Shown here one piece after another: positions 17,560-25,700 of a stretch of DNA of 64,000 nt. The position numbers and the translations under genes are program-made. Position 1 is the first letter of the stretch. Every line of letters begins with the position of its first letter. Source of the DNA: 13-2-20CM-68-14 sp046733295 (lineage in GTDB: Bacteria > Actinomycetota > Thermoleophilia > Gaiellales > Gaiellaceae); contig JBKPOY010000031.1 of the NCBI GenBank assembly GCA_046733295.1, forward strand, positions 99,298-163,297, read 5' to 3'. The notes beneath the pieces are model-generated. The model was given only the letters and a program-made list of their open reading frames with translations, was not told the origin of the DNA and searched no databases.

Positions 17560-17991
17560 ATGGCGGCGTATACAACCAACCCTCCAGCGATCCACGAGAC
17601 GATCGACGGCGAGACGATCATCATCGATCTCGCGAGCGGGACCTACTACAGCCTGCGCGGCTCCGGTTCGGAGATCTGGAACGCGCTCGGCAGCGGCGAG
17701 CCGTTGGACGCCCTCGTCGGGCGGCTGACGGAGACGTACGACGCCGACCCGGCCGAGATCGTCGCCGCCCTGGAGGCGTTCCTCGGCGACCTCGAGGCCG
17801 AGGGTCTCGTCGCGTCGACGAACGGTGCCGCCTCGCTCGAAATTCCCGCAGAGGGCTCACGGGGCGACGAGCCGTTCGCTCCTCCGAAGCTCGAGAAGTA
17901 CACCGACATGCAGGACATCATCCTGCTCGACCCCGTGCATCAGGTCGACGACCGGGGCTGGCCGCACGCCGCCCAGGTCGAGCCGGCGTAG
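17560..17991 (+). CDS. PqqD-like (RRE-fold) protein with a distinctive C-terminal tail
   Basis: Residues about 8-86 match the PqqD fold, the peptide-recognition element (RRE) that binds leader peptides in RiPP pathways. An Ala/Glu/Gly linker (about 87-104) leads to an ordered-looking tail (106-136) with F106-x-x-P-x-L111, then YTDMQD, LLDPVHQVDD and GWP. The F/Y-x-x-P-x-L spacing equals the lasso-peptide leader motif read by such domains, so the tail might be a ligand or substrate of its own domain; this is inference. PqqD-like chaperones paired with HprK-related kinases are a recognised but functionally unsolved combination. Good ribosome site (AGGGG) before the ATG; first gene of the cluster, 13 bases before the kinase gene. 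Confidence 0.8.
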   Translation: MAAYTTNPPAIHETIDGETIIIDLASGTYYSLRGSGSEIWNALGSGEPLDALVGRLTETYDADPAEIVAALEAFLGDLEAEGLVASTNGAASLEIPAEGSRGDEPFAPPKLEKYTDMQDIILLDPVHQVDDRGWPHAAQVEPA

Positions 17992-18004
17992 ACAGCGTTC
18001 GTCG

Positions 18005-19051
18005 ATGAGCGGCGCCGTCGCACGCGCCTCGCGCTCCGGCAGCCCTGTCGAGGCGCTCGATCGCCTGTTCGCGGCTGCGGCCGACGCGCGCGGCATCGTC
18101 GAGCGGCGCTACGAGCTCGCCGGCCTGCCCGTTCGCCTCAGGTTCGCCGGCGAGGCGATGCTCGAGCGGATCGGCGGCTCGTTCACCCATCTCGAGGCGC
18201 CCGAGTCGGAGCGCGCGGACCTGACGATCAACGTCTGGGACGCAGAGTCGACGGGGACCCAGGCCCCGCCCGTGCTCGGGACCGAGCTCGAGGCCGACGG
18301 GACCGGCCCGATCTACTACTACGACGTCGATGGCGTCCAGGCGCTCAGCCGCTGGGGAACCCTCAGCGTCTACGAGGCGCCGGGCGAGGGCTGGTTCTGG
18401 GCGCCGTCCCCGGAACGGATGCTCTCGTGGGACTGGGCCTCGCCGCTGCGGGCGATCCTCCACTGGTGGCTCGGCCGCCACGGCGTCCTCCAGGTCCACG
18501 GCGGCGCGGTCGGGACGGACGACGGCGGCGTGATCATCGTCGGGCGCGGCGGCTCCGGAAAGTCGACGACGACGCTGGCGTGCCTCGCGGGCGGCCTTCG
18601 GTACGCGGGCGACGACTACGTCGCGATGCAGCCCCGGCCGGAGCCGCGCATCCACAGCCTCTACAGCTCGGGAAAGCTCGAGCCGCATCAGCTCGAGCGA
18701 TTCCCCGAGCTCGAGCCGGCGCTCGCCAACCCTGTTCGGGGTGAGCAGGACAAGGCGATCGTCTACGCGCACTGGGCGTTTCCCGAGGCGACGATCGCGG
18801 GCTTTCCGCTCAAGGCGGTGCTCGTGCCGCGAATCGCCGGCGGCGAGGAGACCCGGATCGTCCCCACCTCGGGCAGCAACGCCCTCGCGGCGCTCGCGCC
18901 GAGCACGATCTTCCAGCTCCATCCGCCGCAAGAGAACGCGCTCGCCGAGATGGCCGCCTTGGTGCGCCAGGTCCCCTCGCTCCAGCTCGAGCTCGGCACC
19001 GACCTGAAGCGCATTCCAGCCGTAATCCGCAGCTACCTGGAGACGGCGTGA
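18005..19051 (+). CDS. HprK-related P-loop kinase
   Basis: Resembles the C-terminal kinase half of HPr kinase/phosphorylase. In RiPP gene sets such enzymes phosphorylate peptide side chains (paeninodin PadeK is the known example). The 348-residue protein has a poorly conserved N-terminal half, then LQVHGGAV (about 162-169), the P-loop VGRGGSGKST (179-188), and GDDYVAM (202-208) with acidic residues in the place of the metal/Walker B site. No HPr-type phosphocarrier is nearby, so a classical carbon-control role is unlikely. A longer frame overlaps the previous gene; the ATG used starts just after its stop. Its TGA overlaps the next gene's GTG by 4 bases. Confidence 0.82.
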   Translation: MSGAVARASRSGSPVEALDRLFAAAADARGIVERRYELAGLPVRLRFAGEAMLERIGGSFTHLEAPESERADLTINVWDAESTGTQAPPVLGTELEADGTGPIYYYDVDGVQALSRWGTLSVYEAPGEGWFWAPSPERMLSWDWASPLRAILHWWLGRHGVLQVHGGAVGTDDGGVIIVGRGGSGKSTTTLACLAGGLRYAGDDYVAMQPRPEPRIHSLYSSGKLEPHQLERFPELEPALANPVRGEQDKAIVYAHWAFPEATIAGFPLKAVLVPRIAGGEETRIVPTSGSNALAALAPSTIFQLHPPQENALAEMAALVRQVPSLQLELGTDLKRIPAVIRSYLETA

Positions 19052-19722
19052 AGGGTCCGCTCGTCAGCGTGATCGTGCCCGTCTACAACGCCGAGGCGTT
19101 TCTTCGAGAGACGCTCGACAGCGTCTTCGCGCTCGACTACGAGCCGTTCGAGGTGATCGCCGTCGACGACGGGTCGAGCGATGGGAGTGCCGAGATCGCG
19201 CGGTCCGACGAACGCATCCGGTTCTTCCAGCAGGCGAATCAGGGCGCGAGCGCGGCTCGGAACACCGGCGCCGGGCACGCGCGCGGCGAGTTCCTCGCGT
19301 ATGTGGACTCCGACGACCTGGTGCCGGCGAACAAGCTCTCGCTACAGGTCGGCTACCTCCTCGACCATCCGGAGGTCGCCTGCGTGCTCGGCCGGCAGGA
19401 GTGGATGAACCCGCCGGAAGGGCTCGCGCGCGACGTCGTCTTCGGCGACCTCGACGGGATCCCGCTCATGTCGATGGTGATCCGCGCGGAAGTCCTGCGG
19501 GAGCTCGGCGACTTCGACGAGGATCAGGGCGGAGACATGGACATGCTCGTTCGCCTTCGTGCGCGCGGCTACCGCCATCACGTGCTGCCCGAGATCGTCC
19601 TCCACCGCCGCTACCACGGTGGCAACCTCGTCGCGGGCCGCGGTCTCAGCCCGCTCCCGCCGGTCTCGCTGAAGGCGAAGCTCGACCGCGAGCGGGCCGC
19701 ACGCTCCGGAGGCGACGGATGA
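19048..19722 (+). CDS. Family 2 glycosyltransferase (copy A)
   Basis: Inverting GT-A transferase that would move a sugar from a nucleotide donor; cytosolic or membrane-associated, though no membrane helix is present. In 224 residues: VSVIVPVYNAEAFLRETLDS at the N terminus, VIAVDDGSSDGS (donor binding), QGASAARNTG, and YVDSDDL (DXD-like metal site, about 90-96). The distal part contains QVGYLLDHPEVACVLGRQE and HRRYHGGNL, both shared with copy C two genes downstream, indicating tandem duplication. It starts at a GTG overlapping the kinase stop and ends in an ATGA overlap with copy B. Confidence 0.9.
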   Translation: MKGPLVSVIVPVYNAEAFLRETLDSVFALDYEPFEVIAVDDGSSDGSAEIARSDERIRFFQQANQGASAARNTGAGHARGEFLAYVDSDDLVPANKLSLQVGYLLDHPEVACVLGRQEWMNPPEGLARDVVFGDLDGIPLMSMVIRAEVLRELGDFDEDQGGDMDMLVRLRARGYRHHVLPEIVLHRRYHGGNLVAGRGLSPLPPVSLKAKLDRERAARSGGDG

Positions 19723-20414
19723 CGGAGCTGATCAGCGTCATGATCGGCGCGTACAACGCTCGGCCCTATCTGGGCGAGGCGATCGAGAGCGTGTTCGCGC
19801 AGAGCCACGAGCCACTCGAGCTGATCGTTGTCGACGACGGCTCCGACGACGGCACGGGCGACGTCGCCCGCTCGTACGGGGGCCGCCTCACGTTCGTCCG
19901 CCAGGAGCGCGGCGGAAACGGCGCCGCTCGCAACCGCGCAGTCGAGGAGGCGCGGGGCGGGTACTTCGCCTTCCTGGACGCGGACGATCGCTTCACGCCG
20001 CGCAAGCTGGAGCTGCAGCTGGCAGCCCTGCGGGCGGATCCCGCGCTCGACATGGTTTTCGGACACGTCGAGGAGTTCGTGTCGCCCGAGCTTCCGCCGG
20101 AGGTGCAGGTGCAGATCAGGCCTCCCGCAGCGGTCTCGCCCTGGACGGCGCCGAACCTGATGCTGATCCGCCGCGCCTCGTTCGAGCGCGTCGGCGGGTT
20201 TGCGACTGATCTGCGCGTGGGGGTCACCGTCGACTGGCTCGCCCGCGCGCAGGAGGCTGGCCTGACGAGCCACGTCTTGCCGGAAATCGTCCTGGAACGC
20301 CGCCTGCACACCCAGAACAACGGGCTTCGCGAGGCGGATGCCCGCTCGCAGTACCTCCATGTCCTCAGGGCGTCGCTCGAGCGTCGGCGCGCCGCGCCGG
20401 GAGCCGATGGCTGA
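19719..20414 (+). CDS. Family 2 glycosyltransferase (copy B)
   Basis: GT-A fold glycosyltransferase, 231 residues: ISVMIGAYNARPYLGEAIES, LIVVDDGSDDGTGDVA, GNGAARNRAVEEA and FLDADDRF (DXD-like). The C-terminal half differs clearly from copies A and C (HVEEFVSPELPPEV; ERRLHTQNNG), so it probably uses another acceptor. No membrane helix. The ATG overlaps the stop of copy A by 4 bases, and the gene overlaps copy C by 8. A long upstream open extension is a shadow of copy A. Confidence 0.9.
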   Translation: MTELISVMIGAYNARPYLGEAIESVFAQSHEPLELIVVDDGSDDGTGDVARSYGGRLTFVRQERGGNGAARNRAVEEARGGYFAFLDADDRFTPRKLELQLAALRADPALDMVFGHVEEFVSPELPPEVQVQIRPPAAVSPWTAPNLMLIRRASFERVGGFATDLRVGVTVDWLARAQEAGLTSHVLPEIVLERRLHTQNNGLREADARSQYLHVLRASLERRRAAPGADG

Positions 20415-21087
20415 CCCTCTGGCGACGCTCGTCGTCGCGGCCTGGAACGCGGAGCCCTCGATCTCGGTTGCGCTGAAGAGCGCTCTGGCACAGGACTACG
20501 AGCCGGTCGAGGTCGTCGCGGTCGACGACGGCTCGACGGACGGGACCCCGGACGTGATCCGCTCGTTTCCGGAGGTGCGGTACATCCGGCAGGACAACGC
20601 CGGTCCCTCGGCGGCGCGGAACCGCGGGATCGACGAGGCCAGGGGCGAGTTCGTTGGCTTCCTCGACGCCGACGACGAGGCGCCGCCGGACAAGCTCTCG
20701 GTGCAGGTGGGCTACCTGCTCGAGCATCCCGAGGTTGCCTGCGTGCTCGGCCGTCAGGAGGTGGAGATCGAAGACCAGGGCGCGCCGCAATGGCTCGGGC
20801 CCGACAGTGTCCACGGCGACTTCGCGGGTGTGCCGCTGATGTCCCTGGTCGCGCGGCGAGAGACGCTCCGAGAGCTGGGCGGCTTCGACGTGGGGCTTCG
20901 GATCGCCGAGGACCGCGACCTGCTCGTGCGGATGCGCGAGCGTGGCCTGCGGATCGAGTTCCTTCCGAACATCGTGCTTCGACGGAAGTTCCACGGCCGC
21001 AACCTCTCGTTCCAGCGGCCCGACGAGCATCCCGTCTTTCGCTCGCTGAAGGAGAAGCTCGACCGCGCCCGCACGGACGGCGGCTGA
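20407..21087 (+). CDS. Family 2 glycosyltransferase (copy C)
   Basis: GT-A fold transferase of 226 residues: ATLVVAAWNAEPSISVALKS, VVAVDDGSTDGTPDVI, GPSAARNRGIDEARGEF and FLDADDE. From about 97 it shares QVGYLLEHPEVACVLGRQE, GVPLMSL, LRELGGFD and RRKFHGRNLSF with copy A, so A and C are paralogues with B inserted or diverged between them. This arrangement suggests a glycan with at least two similar linkages, which is inference. The stop overlaps the next gene's ATG (TGATG). Confidence 0.9.
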   Translation: MADPLATLVVAAWNAEPSISVALKSALAQDYEPVEVVAVDDGSTDGTPDVIRSFPEVRYIRQDNAGPSAARNRGIDEARGEFVGFLDADDEAPPDKLSVQVGYLLEHPEVACVLGRQEVEIEDQGAPQWLGPDSVHGDFAGVPLMSLVARRETLRELGGFDVGLRIAEDRDLLVRMRERGLRIEFLPNIVLRRKFHGRNLSFQRPDEHPVFRSLKEKLDRARTDGG

Positions 21088-22118
21088 TGGAGCGTCTGGC
21101 CGGATCGTTCTGGCCCACGCGGCGCCAGGAGCTTCTGCTTGCGATCGCTCTTGGCGGCCAGGGGGAGGTCGAGGCCGCCTGGCAGGATGTTCGGCCGCAG
21201 CTCGATCTCGACCGGCTCGAGCCCGGCTCCTTCGCACTGATGCCGCTCGTGTATCGCGCGCTCTCCCAGGCAGAGGTCAAGGACTCGCGGCTCGAACGGC
21301 TCAAGGGCATCTACCGCAGCACGTGGGCGAAGAACAACCTGCTCGCCGAACGGGCGAAGGAGACGGCATCCGAGCTGGGCGGGCGGGTGGCGGTGCTCGG
21401 TGGGATCTCGACCGCTCAGCGCTTCTACGGCGACCTTGCCCTGCGGCCGACCCCGACCGTCGATCTCCTGGTCGAGGACGGCGCCGAAGGCGCCGAGCCG
21501 GCGGGTTGGCAGCTCACGTCGAGCGGGCCCGTGCGCTGGTACGAGGACGCCGAGGGACGGCTGCTGACCCTCCGGTCGACCGTCTCGCCCGATTTCTCGC
21601 CGGAAGTCTGGGACGCGGTCGAGCCGCTCCAGGTTCGCGGCGGTGAGCTCCTCGCTCTCTCGCCCGCCGACGAGCTGCTCGCGGCCTGCGTGCTCGGCGC
21701 GCGAGCGGGAGCGTTTCGCTTGATCACATGGATTGCCGACGCGGTGCTCGTCATCCGCAGCGGCTCCGTCGACTGGGACCGCGTGGTCGACCGGACGCTC
21801 GAGTCCGGGCAGACGCTCCGCGTGCGAGATGCGTTGGAATACGTGGGCGGCCGCGTCGACGTGCCCGCGAACGTGCGGGAGCGCCTCGGAAGTGCGGCGG
21901 TGTCGCGGCGCGAACGGGTCGCGCACCGTCTGACGAGGGCGAGGCCCAGGATCTTCGGCGGCCTCCCGCACACACTCGGCGAGCATCTCGGCGCCGGGGA
22001 AGGGGTTCGAACGCTGCCGGCCGCGCTGCGCTCGCGCTGGAGTGTCGACCGGGGCCGCCGGCTTCCGGCCGAGGCCGGCCGGCGTGCGTGGCGCGCGGTC
22101 CGGGGTAAACACTCGTGA
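21087..22118 (+). CDS. Nucleotidyltransferase-like protein with degenerate active site
   Basis: 343 residues resembling the uncharacterised nucleotidyltransferase family (NTP_transf_5-like) often found beside PqqD/HprK genes. The family core is normally LKG...YxDxxxRxxxDxDLL. Here it reads VLGGISTAQRFYGDLALRPTPTVDLLV (in two parts: VLGGISTAQRFYGD at about 103-116 and RPTPTVDLLV at 120-129): the first metal Asp is Thr124 and the LKG lysine is Gly. Catalysis by the usual two-Asp mechanism therefore looks unlikely, and a binding role may be more plausible. An intact relative is encoded on the opposite strand 3.6 kb away. Coupled to both neighbours by overlaps of 1 and 4 bases. Confidence 0.7.
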   Translation: MERLAGSFWPTRRQELLLAIALGGQGEVEAAWQDVRPQLDLDRLEPGSFALMPLVYRALSQAEVKDSRLERLKGIYRSTWAKNNLLAERAKETASELGGRVAVLGGISTAQRFYGDLALRPTPTVDLLVEDGAEGAEPAGWQLTSSGPVRWYEDAEGRLLTLRSTVSPDFSPEVWDAVEPLQVRGGELLALSPADELLAACVLGARAGAFRLITWIADAVLVIRSGSVDWDRVVDRTLESGQTLRVRDALEYVGGRVDVPANVRERLGSAAVSRRERVAHRLTRARPRIFGGLPHTLGEHLGAGEGVRTLPAALRSRWSVDRGRRLPAEAGRRAWRAVRGKHS

Positions 22119-22705
22119 GCGAGGTTGCGCTGACCTTCGACGACGGGCCGTCGATCTGGACCGAGCGGCTTCTCGACGTGCTGGGCGACCACGGCGCCAG
22201 GGCGACGTTCTTCGTCGTCGGCGTCACCGCCGTGGAACGGCCGGAGCTGCTGCGCCGGATGCGAGACGAGGGGCACGAGCTCGCCAACCACACGTGGTCG
22301 CACCCCTCTCTCACGCGCGACTGCGACGACGGGCAGGTGCGCGACGAGCTCGTGCGCACCAACGACCTACTCGCCGAGACTCTCGGCTCGCCCCCGGCCC
22401 GCTTTCGCGCGCCGCACTTCGATGTCGATGACCGGGTCGAGTCGATCGGGCGAGAGCTCGGCCTCACGCATACACCCGCCAACGTCAACCCCCCGGATTG
22501 GCATCCGAACTGGGCAGCGAAGCTGACGATCGCGATGATCGTGAACCAGGCGCGGCCCGGCTCCATCCTGTGCCTTCACGATGGCGTTCCGCCGAAGGAG
22601 TCCGGGGCCGACCGTCAGGCGACCGTCGAGGCGGTGCGGGCCTTCCTGCCCCGGCTCGCCGAGCGCGACCTGTGCTGTGTCACGGCGACGGAGCTGCTCG
22701 GGTGA
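22115..22705 (+). CDS. Polysaccharide deacetylase (NodB/CE4 domain)
   Basis: Predicted metal-dependent N- or O-deacetylase acting on a glycan or glycan precursor. The 196 residues form a minimal NodB domain: TFDDGPS (motif 1, catalytic and metal Asp), HTWSHPSL (motif 2, the two metal His), RAPHFDVDD (motif 3) and CLHDGV (motif 5 His). No signal peptide or membrane helix is present, which is unusual for wall deacetylases and points to a cytosolic, precursor-level substrate. Motif 3 has H in place of the common RxPxG/Y. GTG start overlapping the previous stop (GTGA), and the same overlap with the following gene. Confidence 0.88.
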   Translation: MSEVALTFDDGPSIWTERLLDVLGDHGARATFFVVGVTAVERPELLRRMRDEGHELANHTWSHPSLTRDCDDGQVRDELVRTNDLLAETLGSPPARFRAPHFDVDDRVESIGRELGLTHTPANVNPPDWHPNWAAKLTIAMIVNQARPGSILCLHDGVPPKESGADRQATVEAVRAFLPRLAERDLCCVTATELLG

Positions 22706-23775
22706 ACCCGCTGCGTTCGCAGACCCGCTACCGGTTCCAGGCGCGTGCCGATCTCGTGCGGGCGATCGGCGTCGGGGCCGCGTGGCGGCGCCTCCGCGCC
22801 GACCGACGGCATCGCCGCGCCCTGCGCGAGCGGGCGCCGCGCGTCGCAGAGCAGATGTGGCGCGAGGCGGCGGCGGAGCTCGGAGCCGACGTCCGGGAGC
22901 TCGCGCCGACACTGCTGGAGTTCAGCCTCGACGGGACGACGACGAGGATCCGCGGCCAGACGACGCCTCTCGCCGATCCGGTCTCGACGGAGGTCGCCGA
23001 GAACAAGGCGCTGGCGCTGCGAATCCTCGGCGAAGCCGGACTCCCCGTCCCCGCGCATGAGCTGCTCGAAGCCGGAGCCGGCGAGCGGCGCACCGGCGTG
23101 CAACCGCCCTGGATCGTGAAGCCGGCGGGCGGAGCGGGCGGCGCGGGCGTCACCGGCGAGGTCCGAAGGGAGGAGCAACTCGGGCGGGCGCTCGTCCACG
23201 CGTGGAAGTACGACTCGACGGCCATCGTGGAGCAGCAGGCCGAGGGCGACACGTATCGCGTGCTCGTCCTCGATGGCGAGATCCTGGACGTGATTCGCCG
23301 CACGCGCCCGCGGATCACGGGGGACGGCTGCTCGACCATCGAGGAGCTGATTTTCACCGAGTACGCGCGCCGGATTGGGGCCGAAGGGCCGTCCGGCCTC
23401 AAGCACCTGGCGGTCGACCTCGATTGCCTGTTCACGCTCGAACGGGCCGGTCTCGAGCCGAAGTCGGTGCTCGCGGACGGCGAGTCGGCGGTGATCAAGA
23501 CCGCGACGAACTACAACGGCCCCGAGGAGACGGAGACGGTGGACGGTCCGGCGCCCGGGCTCGCGGACGCCTCACGTTGCGCCGCCCGCGCCCTCGGCGT
23601 CAGGCTCGCCGGCGTCGACATCGTCACCACCGATCCCGTCAAGCCGCTTGCCGAGACGGGTGGCATCGTGCTCGAGGCGAACCCCGTTCCCGGCCTGACA
23701 CACCACTACAACGTCGCCGACTCCGCTGGAGCGACCCGGATCGCGGTCCCCATCCTTCGCGCCCTGCTGACGTGA
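22702..23775 (+). CDS. ATP-grasp ligase, cyanophycin-synthetase/RimK-like
   Basis: Would form an amide or peptide bond from a carboxylate and an amine with ATP. The 357-residue protein has a basic helical N terminus (about 1-60), then an ATP-grasp core: NKALALRILGEAGLPVPAHE, PWIVKPAGGAGGAGVTGEV (nucleotide-binding lysine and Gly-rich loop), VEQQAEGDTYRVLVLDGEI, and near the end GVDIVTTD and VLEANPVPGLTHHYN (Mg-binding Glu/Asn). The VKP...GGAGGxGV and TYRVLVxDGE patterns resemble the cyanophycin synthetase ATP-grasp module, but the Mur-ligase half is absent. Substrates are unknown; attaching amino acids to the cluster's peptide or glycan is inference. GTG start with 4-base overlaps on both sides. 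Confidence 0.83.
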   Translation: MNPLRSQTRYRFQARADLVRAIGVGAAWRRLRADRRHRRALRERAPRVAEQMWREAAAELGADVRELAPTLLEFSLDGTTTRIRGQTTPLADPVSTEVAENKALALRILGEAGLPVPAHELLEAGAGERRTGVQPPWIVKPAGGAGGAGVTGEVRREEQLGRALVHAWKYDSTAIVEQQAEGDTYRVLVLDGEILDVIRRTRPRITGDGCSTIEELIFTEYARRIGAEGPSGLKHLAVDLDCLFTLERAGLEPKSVLADGESAVIKTATNYNGPEETETVDGPAPGLADASRCAARALGVRLAGVDIVTTDPVKPLAETGGIVLEANPVPGLTHHYNVADSAGATRIAVPILRALLT

Positions 23776-24905
23776 GGGCCGCCACAGGGGCGGCGGTGGT
23801 CGAGCCCGGCGCGGTCCGCTCGCCGTTCTCGCTCGGCTTTTCGCCCGCCGCGCTCGTACTGTGGTGGGGGGCGACCCACCTCGACGGCGCTCGCGCCGGG
23901 AACGGCGGGGGTCTCGGGTTCTCCGCCGGGCGTGAAGCCGCGGTCGCCTGGGCCTCGGCCGACGCCGCCGCGCCGGCGCAGACTGCGAGCCGGGCGGCCG
24001 AGGCGGGAATCCTCGGCATCAACGCAGCCGGCGACGTCGTCCTGGAAGGGCGGGTCGCGCTCGAGCCGGGTGGGTTCGCGGTCGACTGGACTTCGCCCGC
24101 CGGGTCGCCGTGGAGCCTCCACTTCCTCGCGGTGGGCGGCTCGGAGGTCGAGGCGGCCGTCGGCTCGCTCGAGTCGCCGGCTGCCTCCGGCCGGGTCCAC
24201 GTCGAGGGTTTCGACGTCGAGCCGGATCTCGTCCTGCTCGCCCCCACGGGGACGGAGGGCTTCGACCAAGCCCGGCGGGGACTCTCCGCGGCGATCGGTG
24301 CGGCCGCGGGCCGGCGGCAGGCCGGCGCCTCCTACGTGTCCCGCGACGGGGTCGCGGAGGCGGAGGTCGGCGGTGCTCAGCGCGGCGACGCCGCTCTCGT
24401 CGCGGCCGCCGACCGGGGAGGGCTCGCTGCACTCGGCCGCCTGAGAAGAGACGCCCTGGAGTGGGACACCGTGTGGCCCACACCGCGACGCGTCCCGTAC
24501 CTCCTGCTGCGAGGGTTGCGGGCGAAGGTGGGAACGGCGAAGGGGCCGGTCGAGCCCGGCTCGAGAAAGGTTCGGGTGGGATTTCGCCCCCAGGGCCTGT
24601 TGCTGTTCACATGGGGGCTCTCGTACCGACCGGGGCCGACGGACATCGGCCGGCTGTGCGTCGGGGCGGCCACTCCCGAGGCGCAGGGATGCCTTTCGTG
24701 GGACGACCGCGACACGCCGGGGCCCGCGACGGCGACCCACGTCCGCTCGTCGACTAGGGACGGCCTCGTCGTCACGAACACGCAGACCGGCGGCATCCAC
24801 GCCGCCGCCTCGGTCTCGTCCTTCGACCGCCGGGGATTCACGCTCGACTGGTCGGCCTCCGACGGCCACGAGCGTGAGTTCGCCTGGGTCGCCCTTGGCG
24901 GCTGA
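23772..24905 (+). CDS. Protein of three ~120-residue repeats, unrecognised family
   Basis: I do not recognise a named family. The 377 residues divide into three related units (about 5-123, 129-249, 253-377). Each opens with a GF-x-P-hydrophobic motif (GFSPAALVLWWG at 22; GFDVEPDLVLLAPTG at 146; GFRPQGLLLFTWG at 270). Each closes with an aromatic D/W strand and a Gly-rich end (GFAVDW...FLAVGG; ALEWDT...LLLRGL; GFTLDW...WVALGG). Unit 2 is most diverged. The pattern suggests a beta-sandwich repeat like those of fibres or carbohydrate-binding proteins. No signal peptide or membrane helix is visible. The GTG start overlaps the ligase stop, so it belongs to the cluster; it is its last gene and converges on the epimerase. 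Confidence 0.68.
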   Translation: MRAATGAAVVEPGAVRSPFSLGFSPAALVLWWGATHLDGARAGNGGGLGFSAGREAAVAWASADAAAPAQTASRAAEAGILGINAAGDVVLEGRVALEPGGFAVDWTSPAGSPWSLHFLAVGGSEVEAAVGSLESPAASGRVHVEGFDVEPDLVLLAPTGTEGFDQARRGLSAAIGAAAGRRQAGASYVSRDGVAEAEVGGAQRGDAALVAAADRGGLAALGRLRRDALEWDTVWPTPRRVPYLLLRGLRAKVGTAKGPVEPGSRKVRVGFRPQGLLLFTWGLSYRPGPTDIGRLCVGAATPEAQGCLSWDDRDTPGPATATHVRSSTRDGLVVTNTQTGGIHAAASVSSFDRRGFTLDWSASDGHEREFAWVALGG

Positions 24906-25700
24906 TCAGCGCCAGCGCTCGGCGTCGTCGCGTGGCTCGTAGCCGATCTCCCGCGCGGCCTCATCGATGTCCCAGATGCGCCATGTGTTGGCGGAGACGC
25001 CGTAGTAGACGGCGAAGCGGAGGTCGGCCGGAGCCCCGAGACAGCGGTCGACGAGGTGGACGAGATCGCGGTGCGTGAGCAGTGTGGCGAAGTGGCGGGC
25101 GTTCTGCGGGCGGCCCGCCGGGTTGACCGTGCCGATTCGCAGGCAGATCGCCGTCACACCGCGCATCTCCGCGTAGAAGCGGGCGGCCGCCTCGCCGAGA
25201 GCCTTGCCGACTCCGTAGGGGCCGTCGGGGCGAATCGGGCTGGCTCCGGTCAGGCGCTCGAAGGCGTGGGGGACGTCGTCGTATCGCCCCGCCACGATCG
25301 ACGCGTAGGGCTCGTCGTGCTCGTAGAGGCCCGTCGCGTGGTTCGAGCTCGCAAAGACGAAGCGCTTCACTCCTGCCGCGCGAGCAGCCTCGAGGGCGTT
25401 GAGGGTCGCCGGAATGTTGTTCTCCCGGACGGTCTCCCAGGACGCCTCGGCGTCGGGGTCGGCCGCGAGGTCGATCACCGCGTCGATTTCGTCGAAGGCC
25501 GGGCGGATCGCGACCGGGTCGGTCATGTCCGCGACGAGGTCGACGCCCTTCCCGGGCCGGGAATCGAGGCCGCGGAGCTCGTAGCGTCCTCGCAGTCCTT
25601 TCCGCAGGATGCCGCCGATCAGGCCGCCGGCGCCGGTGATCAGGACTCGCTGGGCGCCGCCCGCCGGCCCGCGGCGGAGCCAGCGCCCTAGCGTTTCCAC
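24906..25700 (-). CDS. NAD-dependent epimerase/dehydratase family protein (uronate-dehydrogenase-like)
   Basis: Extended short-chain dehydrogenase, 264 residues, cytosolic. Rossmann motif RVLITGAGGLIG (about 18-29), DMTDP (adenine loop), IDLAAD, FASSNHATGLY and the catalytic YGVGK (Tyr-x-x-x-Lys). The short length and the SSNHATGLY pattern resemble uronate dehydrogenases and hexose-uronic acid enzymes, but sugar-nucleotide epimerase activity is also possible. It abuts the repeat protein gene tail to tail with no gap, and its start overlaps the stop of the upstream nucleotidyltransferase gene by 13 bases. Confidence 0.82.
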   Translation of the reverse strand: METLGRWLRRGPAGGAQRVLITGAGGLIGGILRKGLRGRYELRGLDSRPGKGVDLVADMTDPVAIRPAFDEIDAVIDLAADPDAEASWETVRENNIPATLNALEAARAAGVKRFVFASSNHATGLYEHDEPYASIVAGRYDDVPHAFERLTGASPIRPDGPYGVGKALGEAAARFYAEMRGVTAICLRIGTVNPAGRPQNARHFATLLTHRDLVHLVDRCLGAPADLRFAVYYGVSANTWRIWDIDEAAREIGYEPRDDAERWR

